Shown piece by piece: positions 8,227 through 16,660 of a stretch of 64,000 bases of DNA (its first letter is position 1; every line of letters begins with the position of its first letter). A program made the translations under genes and the position numbers. The notes beneath the pieces are model-generated. The model saw only the letters and a program-made list of their open reading frames with translations, had not been told where the DNA came from and ran no database searches. Where the stretch lies: positions 1-64,000 of the forward strand of contig SVEY01000016.1 of the NCBI GenBank assembly GCA_015057165.1, given 5' to 3'. This stretch comes from Lachnospiraceae bacterium (GTDB lineage Bacteria > Bacillota > Clostridia > Lachnospirales > Lachnospiraceae).

Positions 8227-10323
8227 TCACATCCTTTCTTTTTCCCATATATCTTTTAAACACTCCATCTCCTGTTCAGCATTATCTGAACTAATACCTC
8301 TTGCAAATTTAAAATCCCCAAAATAATTCTTTAAAAAGCTCATAGAAATAATAGCTTGTCTATAAGGAATGTATGCATCATATCCAGATATGTTTAAAAG
8401 CCAAGAATAGTTCCCAAAATGTTCCACATAAGTATTGCAAAATTTTAAAATACCATCGTGAATCTCCTTTATTATCTTATAATTCTCAACCTCTGGAAAA
8501 TCAAATTGACACATTATTTTATTATTAAACATTTTATATCCACCAAAAGAAGGATATGTGGCTTGTGTAAACAATTCAAAATATATATTATTGGTATTAT
8601 TATTAGTTCTAACATGTAAATCATATAAATTTCTATTTAATTGTCTCGAAAAAATATATGGTTTAATAACGTTTTTTGTTATTTCATTTATATTTGACGT
8701 ATGTCCCCAAACCCTACTTGCTGCAACAAAACACTCAACCTCAACATTCCACCCCCATATATCTTCAACTAATCTTTTTATGCCTAATGGTCCTGTTCCC
8801 GTCCATCCCACATCAATTACTGCGATTTTTTTTGAATCACTTATTATCCTTTTTAAAGCACACTTTGCACCATCCTCGTACGGCTTATAAGCTTTGATAA
8901 CATCGTCCCAACAATCCATAAGCATATTTTCTAACACCTTATAATTAGACCATGTAATTACTGTATCCTCTCGCAAACCATACTCTTTAAGATGCACAAT
9001 ACAATTGCATAAATCAAGAGATGCAAGTATATCTCTTGCCGAATAATTCATTTTATCAGCAGCCTTGTTCTTTATACAACTACTCAAAAAATTAGATTTC
9101 ATAAATCTTACAGTTGATTTAATATTTGCAATTCGCGACCAATAAAAAAGTTCTGTATTATCGTTAGGGAACAATTTATTATACACTTTCTGATATATTT
9201 CTCCGTCTCGTGTAAGAAAAACTATTTTGTCAACATCATACATATCACATTGATTATGTATCCAATTGCAGAAGCCCAATATATATATCCCCCCTTCGCA
9301 AAATCCATATTTAAAAAAAGGCGACATATCATTATTACCAGAATAAAGAAAAGCATTAATTATGCCTGCATATGCAGAACCTATCAAATCTGACATTCCC
9401 ATACTGTTTCGAAATTTACCAATGTCATTAACATTTCTGTAATAATACGCATCTATGTTATGTTTTTTTGCTACAACAACATCTGTGGTGTAATTATCTC
9501 CAACATGCGCCATTCTATCCATTTTCTTATTATTATTTTTTACAACCTCATATAGTCCACCATCTCTTTTAGAGCATCCATAATCACAGGACACAAAAAT
9601 ATCCTCTGCACGTATCCCCCTATATCCACATTTTTTAAGAATGTGCATCAGATGATTCTCAGAAATATACATATCTGATGTAATAACAATTTTTTTCCCT
9701 TGTTCTTTCAAAATAGAAAATACTTTTAACATATACTCATTGGGAAAAATCATATCGCTTTCTATTTCTATCTCCTTTTTTGTTCCATATTCTGCATTTA
9801 TTCCGGTTCTAGACTCAATCAATTTGTATATTTCCTCTAACGTAACCTCTGTTGTTCCAAACCGAGCTTTTTTTATTTCGCGTGCTTGCATTTCAGCATC
9901 TACTCTTATTTTTCTAAAATCAAGGACATTAAATTCATTCCCTAACAAAAAAAACAAATCTCTCGGATTTGCAAATGGTCTAAATACTAATGTATCAAAC
10001 ATATCAAAAGAAATTACGTCATACGACATTAACCGACTTACATATGACATTATTGGAATTCGTATGTCACCATTATCACTTTTTTTATTATCTTTATTAG
10101 AAATTTTAGCCTTCGCATTAGGATTAACAGGAACATCCGGATACAAATAAGGTACACCTTTTTTTCGAATTCTATAAAACCAATTCAATTTAATCAAAAC
10201 ACCTATATGTTTTAACCTATGTGTTTTGTGCTCTTCCATATGCTCTCTGACATAACGCTCGTATTCATACCATACACGTCCATTTTTTCTCACAAAATAG
10301 TTATATAACTTATCCTTTAACAT
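8227..10323 (-). CDS. HAD-domain protein with C-terminal polysaccharide-locus domain
   Basis: 698 residues. After a basic N-terminal 100 residues comes a HAD domain: VISFDMFDTLVFRP (motif I), VITSDMYIS (motif II) and MAHVGDNYTTDVVVA (motif IV). The C-terminal ~370 residues contain KIVFLTRDGEIYQKVYNKL, a YWSR segment and KIAVIDVGWTGTGPLGIKRLV. These features recur in the same order in the 426-residue protein at 12917-14197, so the two share a domain. No transmembrane segment. A cytosolic role in making or decorating the polymer is likely from location only. HAD motifs suggest phosphatase or phosphotransfer activity; I do not know the function of the shared domain. Confidence 0.7.
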   Translation of the reverse strand: MLKDKLYNYFVRKNGRVWYEYERYVREHMEEHKTHRLKHIGVLIKLNWFYRIRKKGVPYLYPDVPVNPNAKAKISNKDNKKSDNGDIRIPIMSYVSRLMSYDVISFDMFDTLVFRPFANPRDLFFLLGNEFNVLDFRKIRVDAEMQAREIKKARFGTTEVTLEEIYKLIESRTGINAEYGTKKEIEIESDMIFPNEYMLKVFSILKEQGKKIVITSDMYISENHLMHILKKCGYRGIRAEDIFVSCDYGCSKRDGGLYEVVKNNNKKMDRMAHVGDNYTTDVVVAKKHNIDAYYYRNVNDIGKFRNSMGMSDLIGSAYAGIINAFLYSGNNDMSPFFKYGFCEGGIYILGFCNWIHNQCDMYDVDKIVFLTRDGEIYQKVYNKLFPNDNTELFYWSRIANIKSTVRFMKSNFLSSCIKNKAADKMNYSARDILASLDLCNCIVHLKEYGLREDTVITWSNYKVLENMLMDCWDDVIKAYKPYEDGAKCALKRIISDSKKIAVIDVGWTGTGPLGIKRLVEDIWGWNVEVECFVAASRVWGHTSNINEITKNVIKPYIFSRQLNRNLYDLHVRTNNNTNNIYFELFTQATYPSFGGYKMFNNKIMCQFDFPEVENYKIIKEIHDGILKFCNTYVEHFGNYSWLLNISGYDAYIPYRQAIISMSFLKNYFGDFKFARGISSDNAEQEMECLKDIWEKERM

Positions 10324-10373
10324 ATCTCTCCCAATTTACCTCCAAACCAATTATTAAATACACATTTTATCTC

Positions 10374-12017
10374 TTACCCATCCGCATAATTCCTATACGC
10401 CTCACATACTATCTTAGGTTCATCTATCATCTTAAGAATCCCCTTTTCAATCCAGACACACTTCGTACAATTATCAATAATTGTTTGCATACCATGGCTT
10501 ACCATAAGAACAGTACTTCCGCCATGTATCATCTCTTTAATTCTAGCAAGAGATTTCTTCCTAAAAGATTCATCTCCAACAGACAACACCTCATCAAGTA
10601 TCAGTATCTCTGCTGCATCACCTGCTGTTGCAATTGCAAATCCCAGTCTGCTTACCATTCCAGATGAAAAAGTCTTAACCTTCTGGTCCATGAAATCTTC
10701 TAGCTCAGCAAACTTAACTATCTCATCATAATGACTATCCAAGAATTCTCGTGAATATCCAATTATTGCACCATTAAGATATACATTTTCTCTAGCAGTT
10801 AATTCATAGTCAAATCCAGTACCTAGTGTCAGAATCTGTATCTTTCTTCTATTAACATCTACATTGCCCCATGTAGGTTTAAGTGCACCTGATACAATCT
10901 TAAGAAGTGTTGACTTACCTGAGCCATTTGATCCAATTATTCCTACAACTTCTCCTCTGTATACATTAAAGCTCACATCTCGAAGTGCATATAACTTACT
11001 ATATTCAACTTGATGTTTAATCCATTGAATTATGTATTCCTTTAATCCTGAAGCGTCAGAACCGGACATAGTATATACCATGGATACATGCTTTATTCTA
11101 ATAACTATTTTACCAAGATTCTCACGTCCTTCTCTCTCGATATCTTTAAGCCTCTTATTATCTACGACTTTGGGAACAGAAGTGAGCGATTCTGTATTTA
11201 TCACAATATTATTACGATTATCATCTTTATTATTTGACTTTATTTCAATATTCTCATCCCTGACTAAGTTATCCTTATTTTTAAAATAATATACGAGTAT
11301 AAATACTATAACAGCGACACTAGCTAAGCTTAGTATCATAAATAATGCTGCAACAGGCTTTGCAGCTAATGCTGTCATAAAGTCAGCTATTACATACCAG
11401 ATGCTAGCGAAGAAGCCTCTATCCGACTCATCATTTTCTTCATAATAATCATCTACTTCCTCATCATCAGTATAATCGGTTTCATTTGTATTCTGATTGG
11501 TAGCCGTACCTTCTAACGCTCTCTCTACATCATATCCTACTGTGTCATTTCCGCTAATATGAATAGGTGCTTTACTCTGGGCAGTAACAGTTGCATTAGA
11601 ATTATTACCGGAATTCTTAACTGTATAGTCTCTAACCTTGATAAATGCATCTCCACCACTCACAGCTCTAAACTGAAGCCAATATCTTGTGCTACCAGCA
11701 TTTATGCTATTACCTTTTATTGTAATAATGCCTTTATCTGCATCAACTGATGAAGCGCCGGACTCATATACAAGCCTCTTATTATCGTATGTAAGATTAA
11801 CTACAAATTCTCCAGTGGATTCATTAGAGTTAAGATATACACCGATGGGAAATGTACCACCACTATTTGCAGTATAGCTATCTGAACCAAATGTTATATC
11901 AGCATTAGCTGCATAGACTGTATTACAAGATAAGAAAATGGTCATAAAACTGCATATTATAACAAGGCAATACAGTCTTACATATGAAATTAGATTAATA
12001 TTATTATCACTAAACAT
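10374..12017 (-). CDS. Polysaccharide ABC exporter ATPase with extracellular cohesin-like domain
   Basis: 547 residues with an unusual layout. Residues 12-37 are a signal peptide or anchor ending in TVYA-ANA. Residues 38-155 form a beta-rich domain with the cohesin pattern (SGGTFPIGVYL, FVVNLTYDNKRLVY, YWLQFRAVSGGDAFIKV). Residues 175-200 are an acidic linker and 220-246 a membrane segment. Residues 300-547 are a TagH/KpsT/Wzt-class nucleotide-binding domain: Walker A GSNGSGKST (362-370), signature FSSGMVSRL, Walker B ILILDEV, H-loop MVSHG. It lies 9 bp downstream of its permease. The NBD is clear and must be cytoplasmic, so the N-terminal domain should face outside. Cohesins bind dockerins; here the ligand may instead be polysaccharide or an assembly factor (inference). 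Confidence 0.85.
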   Translation of the reverse strand: MFSDNNINLISYVRLYCLVIICSFMTIFLSCNTVYAANADITFGSDSYTANSGGTFPIGVYLNSNESTGEFVVNLTYDNKRLVYESGASSVDADKGIITIKGNSINAGSTRYWLQFRAVSGGDAFIKVRDYTVKNSGNNSNATVTAQSKAPIHISGNDTVGYDVERALEGTATNQNTNETDYTDDEEVDDYYEENDESDRGFFASIWYVIADFMTALAAKPVAALFMILSLASVAVIVFILVYYFKNKDNLVRDENIEIKSNNKDDNRNNIVINTESLTSVPKVVDNKRLKDIEREGRENLGKIVIRIKHVSMVYTMSGSDASGLKEYIIQWIKHQVEYSKLYALRDVSFNVYRGEVVGIIGSNGSGKSTLLKIVSGALKPTWGNVDVNRRKIQILTLGTGFDYELTARENVYLNGAIIGYSREFLDSHYDEIVKFAELEDFMDQKVKTFSSGMVSRLGFAIATAGDAAEILILDEVLSVGDESFRKKSLARIKEMIHGGSTVLMVSHGMQTIIDNCTKCVWIEKGILKMIDEPKIVCEAYRNYADG

Positions 12018-12026
12018 AGTCTATTT

Positions 12027-12920
12027 TTATAACCTCTGCATTATGTCGTTTTCTTTACTCTTATATACAATTATTCCTATTATCAACATCGTAAAAGACC
12101 ATATTATCATCTTAATCCATACTGACCCATCAGATAGAACTCCATTAAGCAAACAATCACGCGCACAATGTACGAAAATATAAACCGGGTTATTACCCAC
12201 AACTCTCTGCATAAGACCTGACAAACTTTCAAGAGGATAAAAAATAGCAGATAAAAACATTAACATCGTTAAAAATACTGAGTATAAATGCTTAACATCT
12301 CCAAAATACACATATATAGTTGATAGTATATAACTAATTCCTAGACTAAAAATCAAACATAAAACTACTGGAATTGGAAATAATAATGTGTAAACCGTTG
12401 GTTGAATTCTAAAAAACAACATAACCGCCACCAACGCTATACATGTATAAAGGAAATTAACAAGCGCTGTATATACCCTAGATATTATAAAAGTCTGCTT
12501 TGGCAACTTAGATTTTATAAGTAAAGACTTATTATCAACTATTGCCGACATCGAAGTATTAGTTGCTGTACTAAACAAAGTCCATATTGTCTGTCCTATA
12601 ATATAATACACAGGAAAGTTCTCTATATTTTTGCGAAACATAGTCGAGAAAATCAAAGACATTATAATCATAAAAAGCAGCGGACTTAGCACCGACCAAA
12701 GTATACCCAGTACAGATCTAGCATACTTCCTTTTTATCTCTCTCTTTGTCAGTTCTCTTATAACAAAGAAATACTGCTTAAAATCCCTTTGTTTTCTTAC
12801 AGTCTTTTTTATAAAGCTCTTACGTTTTCTCCTTCTATAATCGCCAACATTCTTTAAGCCCGAATTGGAACAATTACTTTTACCATATTTTGTTATACTA
12901 TCATCATTAGGCGAACTCAT
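12027..12920 (-). CDS. Polysaccharide ABC exporter permease (TagG/Wzm family)
   Basis: 297 residues: a basic cytosolic N-terminus of ~60 residues, then the ABC-2 membrane domain with about six hydrophobic segments (SVLSPLLFMIIMSLIFSTMF; ISRVYTALVNFLYTCIALVAV; VVLCLIFSLGISYILSTIYV; FLTMLMFLSAIFYPLESL; the last near residue 275). The motif FRKNIENFPVYYIIGQTIW is typical of TagG/Wzm permeases, which export lipid-linked wall teichoic acid or O-antigen/capsule with a matching ATPase. The ATPase gene follows 9 bp downstream and the upstream gene overlaps by 4 bp (ATGA), so the three are translationally linked. Confidence 0.9.
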   Translation of the reverse strand: MSSPNDDSITKYGKSNCSNSGLKNVGDYRRRKRKSFIKKTVRKQRDFKQYFFVIRELTKREIKRKYARSVLGILWSVLSPLLFMIIMSLIFSTMFRKNIENFPVYYIIGQTIWTLFSTATNTSMSAIVDNKSLLIKSKLPKQTFIISRVYTALVNFLYTCIALVAVMLFFRIQPTVYTLLFPIPVVLCLIFSLGISYILSTIYVYFGDVKHLYSVFLTMLMFLSAIFYPLESLSGLMQRVVGNNPVYIFVHCARDCLLNGVLSDGSVWIKMIIWSFTMLIIGIIVYKSKENDIMQRL

Positions 12921-14197
12921 CTCTTAATTGCCTTTCTTATATACATGAGTTTTTTATACAATCTTTCCTGCTTCAAATAATAATCTACTTTATATCCACA
13001 TCTCACAATAGAACCTTCTGGCCATCCACTTGTATTTTCTACATATTTAGGATTGAACAACTTATTAAATATCCTGTATATCACTGTATTTTTCTTAACA
13101 TCTTTTATTGCCCAGGGACGCACTATAGACTGATACTCATATTCAATAACATCATCACAAAACTGTAACTTTTCAAGTACATTTACATCTTCTAACGATG
13201 GATAAGCCATAGCCTCCACAATGACATCCTCATTTATATCAATATCTCCCTTAACGCCAAGCTCATCTTCCGCATATTCTTTCATAACCTCATATGCTGC
13301 ATTCATATATAGCTTGTTAGGATTCTCTCTTCCATCAATTGATATATATCTATTGTCTTCTTTCTTATATCCTAGGCACATACCTTCAGGCGAAGAATAA
13401 ATTGCCTCAAATAAACAATTAGAGAAGTGTACTTTCCTTTGATTATCAGCATAATTATCATGCATTAATCCACGTGTTGCTTTGGGACCAAAGTAGTAAC
13501 TATGATAGTTTTTTTCTTCAACACCCCTAGGGATTTCATATAATCCAAAATAATATCCCTGCAAACTATTAATCTTCAATAATTGTTTAATACTTTCCTG
13601 AATGCTGCCTACCCATCCACTATCAACTATTGCGATTTCTTCATTATTATCTACACCTTCTTGTCTTAGATATCCTAATGTATTCTCATATGCAGTTTTC
13701 GAATTATTGTTAAGATACTCCCAGAATATAGTATTTCCAGAAAGTATTCGTTTGACTTTTTTTATCTCACTACGACTTAGCACCCTATCAATGTCTTCTA
13801 GCTTTATAATTGATATTGTTTCTACAACAGCTTCCTGCTGCTCCTTACTAAGTCCTGCTCTAATTAATATTTTTCTTAAGGTAACATCTATTCCATTAAT
13901 ACATATATAATCTAAGCTCTTTTCTCCCAGAAGATAGTATTGGGCACTTCTTAGTGAATACCTAGATACCTTCAAGTAACTAATACTAATATCTTCTATC
14001 TTTCTATAACTAAGAATTCTTTCTGCAACAAGATACATTAGATATCCATCTCGGGATAGAAAGTATAGTTTTTTAATGTTTCTTTTTCTTGCATCTTCTA
14101 TAACCCAAGATACGTAATCATATAATATAGGTGCGTAGTAACTTCGAAATATAATTTTATATTTTTCCTTCACGATGTTTTCGCCATTTGATAACAC
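12917..14197 (-). CDS. Polysaccharide-locus protein sharing the C-terminal domain of 8227-10323
   Basis: 426 residues, soluble. It has KKLYFLSRDGYLMYLVAERIL (about 39-59), KVSRYSLRSAQYY, EIAIVDSGWVGSIQESIKQLL (about 187-207) and an LFEAIYSSPEG segment. The same landmarks occur in order in the C-terminal half of the HAD protein at 8227-10323, so this is the domain without a HAD partner. The start at 14197 overlaps the upstream glycosyltransferase by 41 bp; an in-frame GTG at 14173 is possible. It overlaps the permease start by 4 bp. The molecular function is not known to me. The RDG and D-x-GW motifs suggest a nucleotide- or phosphate-binding fold (inference). Confidence 0.6.
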   Translation of the reverse strand: MLSNGENIVKEKYKIIFRSYYAPILYDYVSWVIEDARKRNIKKLYFLSRDGYLMYLVAERILSYRKIEDISISYLKVSRYSLRSAQYYLLGEKSLDYICINGIDVTLRKILIRAGLSKEQQEAVVETISIIKLEDIDRVLSRSEIKKVKRILSGNTIFWEYLNNNSKTAYENTLGYLRQEGVDNNEEIAIVDSGWVGSIQESIKQLLKINSLQGYYFGLYEIPRGVEEKNYHSYYFGPKATRGLMHDNYADNQRKVHFSNCLFEAIYSSPEGMCLGYKKEDNRYISIDGRENPNKLYMNAAYEVMKEYAEDELGVKGDIDINEDVIVEAMAYPSLEDVNVLEKLQFCDDVIEYEYQSIVRPWAIKDVKKNTVIYRIFNKLFNPKYVENTSGWPEGSIVRCGYKVDYYLKQERLYKKLMYIRKAIKR

Positions 14198-14963
14198 TTT
14201 TTGGAACCAATCCTCCCACTATGGGTCTAATAATTGCTAGACATGCTTTAATAGACATCATATTCATTTCTTTATAATTTCTATATCTAAGCCTGCACTC
14301 ATCCACTCTTGTGGACCAGGTTCTCTTAGCATATGTCTCTTTTGTCTCTCTATAACTAATTAGATTCTCTTGAATATTAGCACCATGTAAGCCTCTATAA
14401 TGAAGCCTCATGAATATTTCATAATCTTCACAACGAAGAGTATCTTCTGATTCACAGTACCCGCCTTCGTTAACAAATACAGATTTCCTGTACATAACAG
14501 AAGGATGAATATATGGGGAGTATTTATAAAAATCATTCAATGAAGGAGTTGATTTCATCTTTCTTGCTCCCCATATACCATTCTCATCAAAAAGAAATGC
14601 ATTGGTACCACACCAGTCTATTTCTGGATGGCACTTTAAGTATTTAATCTGTTTCTCTAATCTCTTAGGATGACTATAATCGTCACAGTCCATTCTTGCT
14701 ATATAATTTCCTCGTGCGACTTCAATGCATGCATTAAGGGAGAAAGCGAGCCCACTATTATTATCGCTTCCTATTAGAACGATTCTGTCGTCTGATTTAC
14801 TAATCTTATGAAGTATATCTACTGTTTCTTTACACGAGCCGTCATTATATATAATGAATTCAAAATCTTCATACGTCTGTTCAAGAATTGAGTCTACTGC
14901 ATAATTGATTATATTCTCATTAGTCTCATTGTAGACTCCCATAATTACCGATATTTCGGGCAT
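14157..14963 (-). CDS. Glycosyltransferase family 2
   Basis: 268 residues with a GT-A fold. ISVIMGVYNE (4-13) is the nucleotide-sugar entry strand, FEFIIYNDGSCKETVDIL follows, and ARMDCDDYSHPKRLEKQIKYL carries the DxD-type metal site (about 96-99). SVMYRKSVF and LRCEDYEIFMRLHYRG (the acceptor-side ED motif) come next. No membrane segments except possibly a weak one near the end. It probably adds one sugar to the lipid-linked repeat unit inside the cell. It follows the GT4 gene by 25 bp in the same operon. Confidence 0.9.
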   Translation of the reverse strand: MPEISVIMGVYNETNENIINYAVDSILEQTYEDFEFIIYNDGSCKETVDILHKISKSDDRIVLIGSDNNSGLAFSLNACIEVARGNYIARMDCDDYSHPKRLEKQIKYLKCHPEIDWCGTNAFLFDENGIWGARKMKSTPSLNDFYKYSPYIHPSVMYRKSVFVNEGGYCESEDTLRCEDYEIFMRLHYRGLHGANIQENLISYRETKETYAKRTWSTRVDECRLRYRNYKEMNMMSIKACLAIIRPIVGGLVPKSVIKWRKHREGKI

Positions 14964-14988
14964 AGTTATATACTCCCCTAAGTGCGAT

Positions 14989-16134
14989 TTATAATAAAGA
15001 ATCTATCTTTGCATAGATTTTTCTAAACCTGTTATTAACAGAAGTCTTAGAAAACCTCTTAACACTTTGTCTTCCATTAGCAGATAATTTATTCAAGAAT
15101 ATAGGATTCTCATACAAGCACATAATGGCATTAAGGAAAGAATCAACACTATTATTCCTGCATACCAATCCATTAACCATATGTCTTACATATTCTCTTG
15201 TCCCACGATTATCTAGGGCAACAACAGGAACATTACACATTAATGCCTCAACGCCAGCTATTCCTAGTCCTTCTCGAATTGACGGAAAAGCAAATACATC
15301 TGCAGACTGAAGAACTCTCTCCATATCTGTTCTATAACCAAGAAGTTTTACTCTATCTTCTAACCCAAGACATTTAATAAGTTCTTCTAGTCTTTTTTCA
15401 TTTTCGCCAACTCCACATAAGCTATAGTAGATATTCTTATATGGGCACCTGACCAATGCTTCTATAACTATTCTCTGATTCTTATTATCATTAAGTTCTG
15501 CAGCAGTAACTATATGAAATGCATCATTAGGAATGTTTAACTCTCCTCTAACTTCTTCTCTTATCTCAGGCATAGGTTTGAATCTCTTAGAATCAACCCC
15601 CATACCATTTACTTTAGCTACAAATCCACCTTTTTTAATATCAAATCTAAGTGCTCTTCTATAATCCTCATTATTAATAGTAAGAAGAACATTAGTAAAA
15701 CGTGCCAGGAATCCTTCTATTGGATAAAACAATAACCAGTTAATAAATGGCGCGCCCTCATAAAAATGAAATCCATGTGCTATATATATAACTAAAGGTT
15801 TAATTCTTGAGCCAACCACTGCAACTCTTCCACATACTCCACCAAGGGGATTATTACAATGGATTACGTCTATTTCTTTATTATTGACAATCTCTTTAAT
15901 CTGTCCAATGGCTTTCAAATTAGATAATATTCTATAAGGCTTCTTCTTAATATCAACCCTATGAATAATCACGCCTTCTTTTATCAAGTCTTTTTCATCA
16001 AATTCATAGAAACTATTATCAAAATCAGATGCATAATGCACCTCATATCCCATACTTTGAAGGATTCTAACTTGATTCATTTCAAACTGTGATAAGAATC
16101 CGCCAATTGTAGTTATAAACAGTATCTTTTTCAT
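14989..16134 (-). CDS. Glycosyltransferase family 4 (EpsD-like)
   Basis: 381 residues, GT-B. It starts MKKILFITTIGGFLSQFEMN, has HCNNPLGGVCGRVA and YIAHGFHFY in the first half, and the GT4 donor-site signature FAFPSIREGLGIAGVEALMCNVPVVA split by the E-x7-E glutamates in the second. This resembles EpsD/CapM-type transferases that act early in repeat-unit assembly. The frame is open 16 codons further to 16182, but family members begin at this MKKILFITT, so I choose 16134. Its promoter, with an operator-like palindrome in the spacer, lies at 16211-16239. Confidence 0.88.
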   Translation of the reverse strand: MKKILFITTIGGFLSQFEMNQVRILQSMGYEVHYASDFDNSFYEFDEKDLIKEGVIIHRVDIKKKPYRILSNLKAIGQIKEIVNNKEIDVIHCNNPLGGVCGRVAVVGSRIKPLVIYIAHGFHFYEGAPFINWLLFYPIEGFLARFTNVLLTINNEDYRRALRFDIKKGGFVAKVNGMGVDSKRFKPMPEIREEVRGELNIPNDAFHIVTAAELNDNKNQRIVIEALVRCPYKNIYYSLCGVGENEKRLEELIKCLGLEDRVKLLGYRTDMERVLQSADVFAFPSIREGLGIAGVEALMCNVPVVALDNRGTREYVRHMVNGLVCRNNSVDSFLNAIMCLYENPIFLNKLSANGRQSVKRFSKTSVNNRFRKIYAKIDSLL

Positions 16135-16210
16135 AAAAACAAACCATTCAGACCATGTTCCCATAAAGGGTAACATTTCCATATTTATAGGTATAAATCA
16201 TCAATTGTCC

Positions 16211-16239
16211 ATTATAGCAATACTTTAGTATTTATTCAA
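16211..16239 (-). promoter_or_regulatory. Sigma-A-type promoter for the 16134-3718 polysaccharide operon
   Basis: Read on the minus strand: TTGAAT (16239-16234), exactly 17 bp, TATAAT (16216-16211). The spacer contains the full AATACT-N2-AGTATT palindrome, so a protein bound there would block polymerase directly. Confidence 0.7.
16219..16232. promoter_or_regulatory. Operator-like palindrome AATACTTTAGTATT
   Basis: A 14-bp palindrome (AATACT-TT-AGTATT) filling the -35/-10 spacer of the glycosyltransferase promoter. It has the same half-sites as the two palindromes at the wcaJ-like promoter (17991-18025). The probable ligand is the XRE protein encoded 111 bp away. Confidence 0.6.
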
Positions 16240-16342
16240 CTATTTTTTTGATACTAAACTAGAATTGCTTGATATAAAACTTACAAATCAAAAACTATAC
16301 ATATATTATTTGTATAATACAGACATATGAGAGAAAGGAATT

Positions 16343-16660
16343 ATGAAAAAGATTATGATTGGGACACAAATAAAAAAATTACGTACTGCTAGAAGACTCT
16401 CACAGGTTGAGCTTGGTAAAGAATTAGGTGTATCAAAACAATCTGTAAGCAATTGGGAAAATGATAATATTCTTCCAAGCGTTGAAATAATAATCAAATT
16501 ATCAAAATTCTTTTCTTGTTCAGCAGATTATTTATTAGAGTTATCTGATGAAAACAAAAGTTGTATTGATACATCTAAATTAACTGATGTTCAAGCAGCG
16601 CACATCCAACAACTAGTTAAGGACTTTGAGGAGGTTCAATCCCATCAGCAGCATCCTTAA
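16343..16660 (+). CDS. XRE-family helix-turn-helix regulator
   Basis: 105 residues with a good ribosome site (GAAAGGA). Residues 6-65 are a Cro/CI-type HTH: IGTQIKKLRTARRLSQVELG, KELGVSKQSVSNWENDN (recognition helix), then LSKFFSCSADYLLEL. The C-terminal 35 residues are short and helical with no known sensor domain. It is the only plus-strand gene in the polysaccharide locus, and its 3' end overlaps the wcaJ-like gene tail to tail by 44 bp. Identical AATACT-N2-AGTATT palindromes lie in the promoters of the two flanking minus-strand transcripts, so it is probably a local repressor of polysaccharide synthesis (inference). Confidence 0.88.
   Translation: MKKIMIGTQIKKLRTARRLSQVELGKELGVSKQSVSNWENDNILPSVEIIIKLSKFFSCSADYLLELSDENKSCIDTSKLTDVQAAHIQQLVKDFEEVQSHQQHP

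Noticed and set aside
14157..14197. Frameshift between the GT2 gene and the 12917-14197 gene, suggested by their 41-bp overlap
   Set aside because: Both proteins are complete with intact ends. The overlap fits an internal GTG start or normal coupling.
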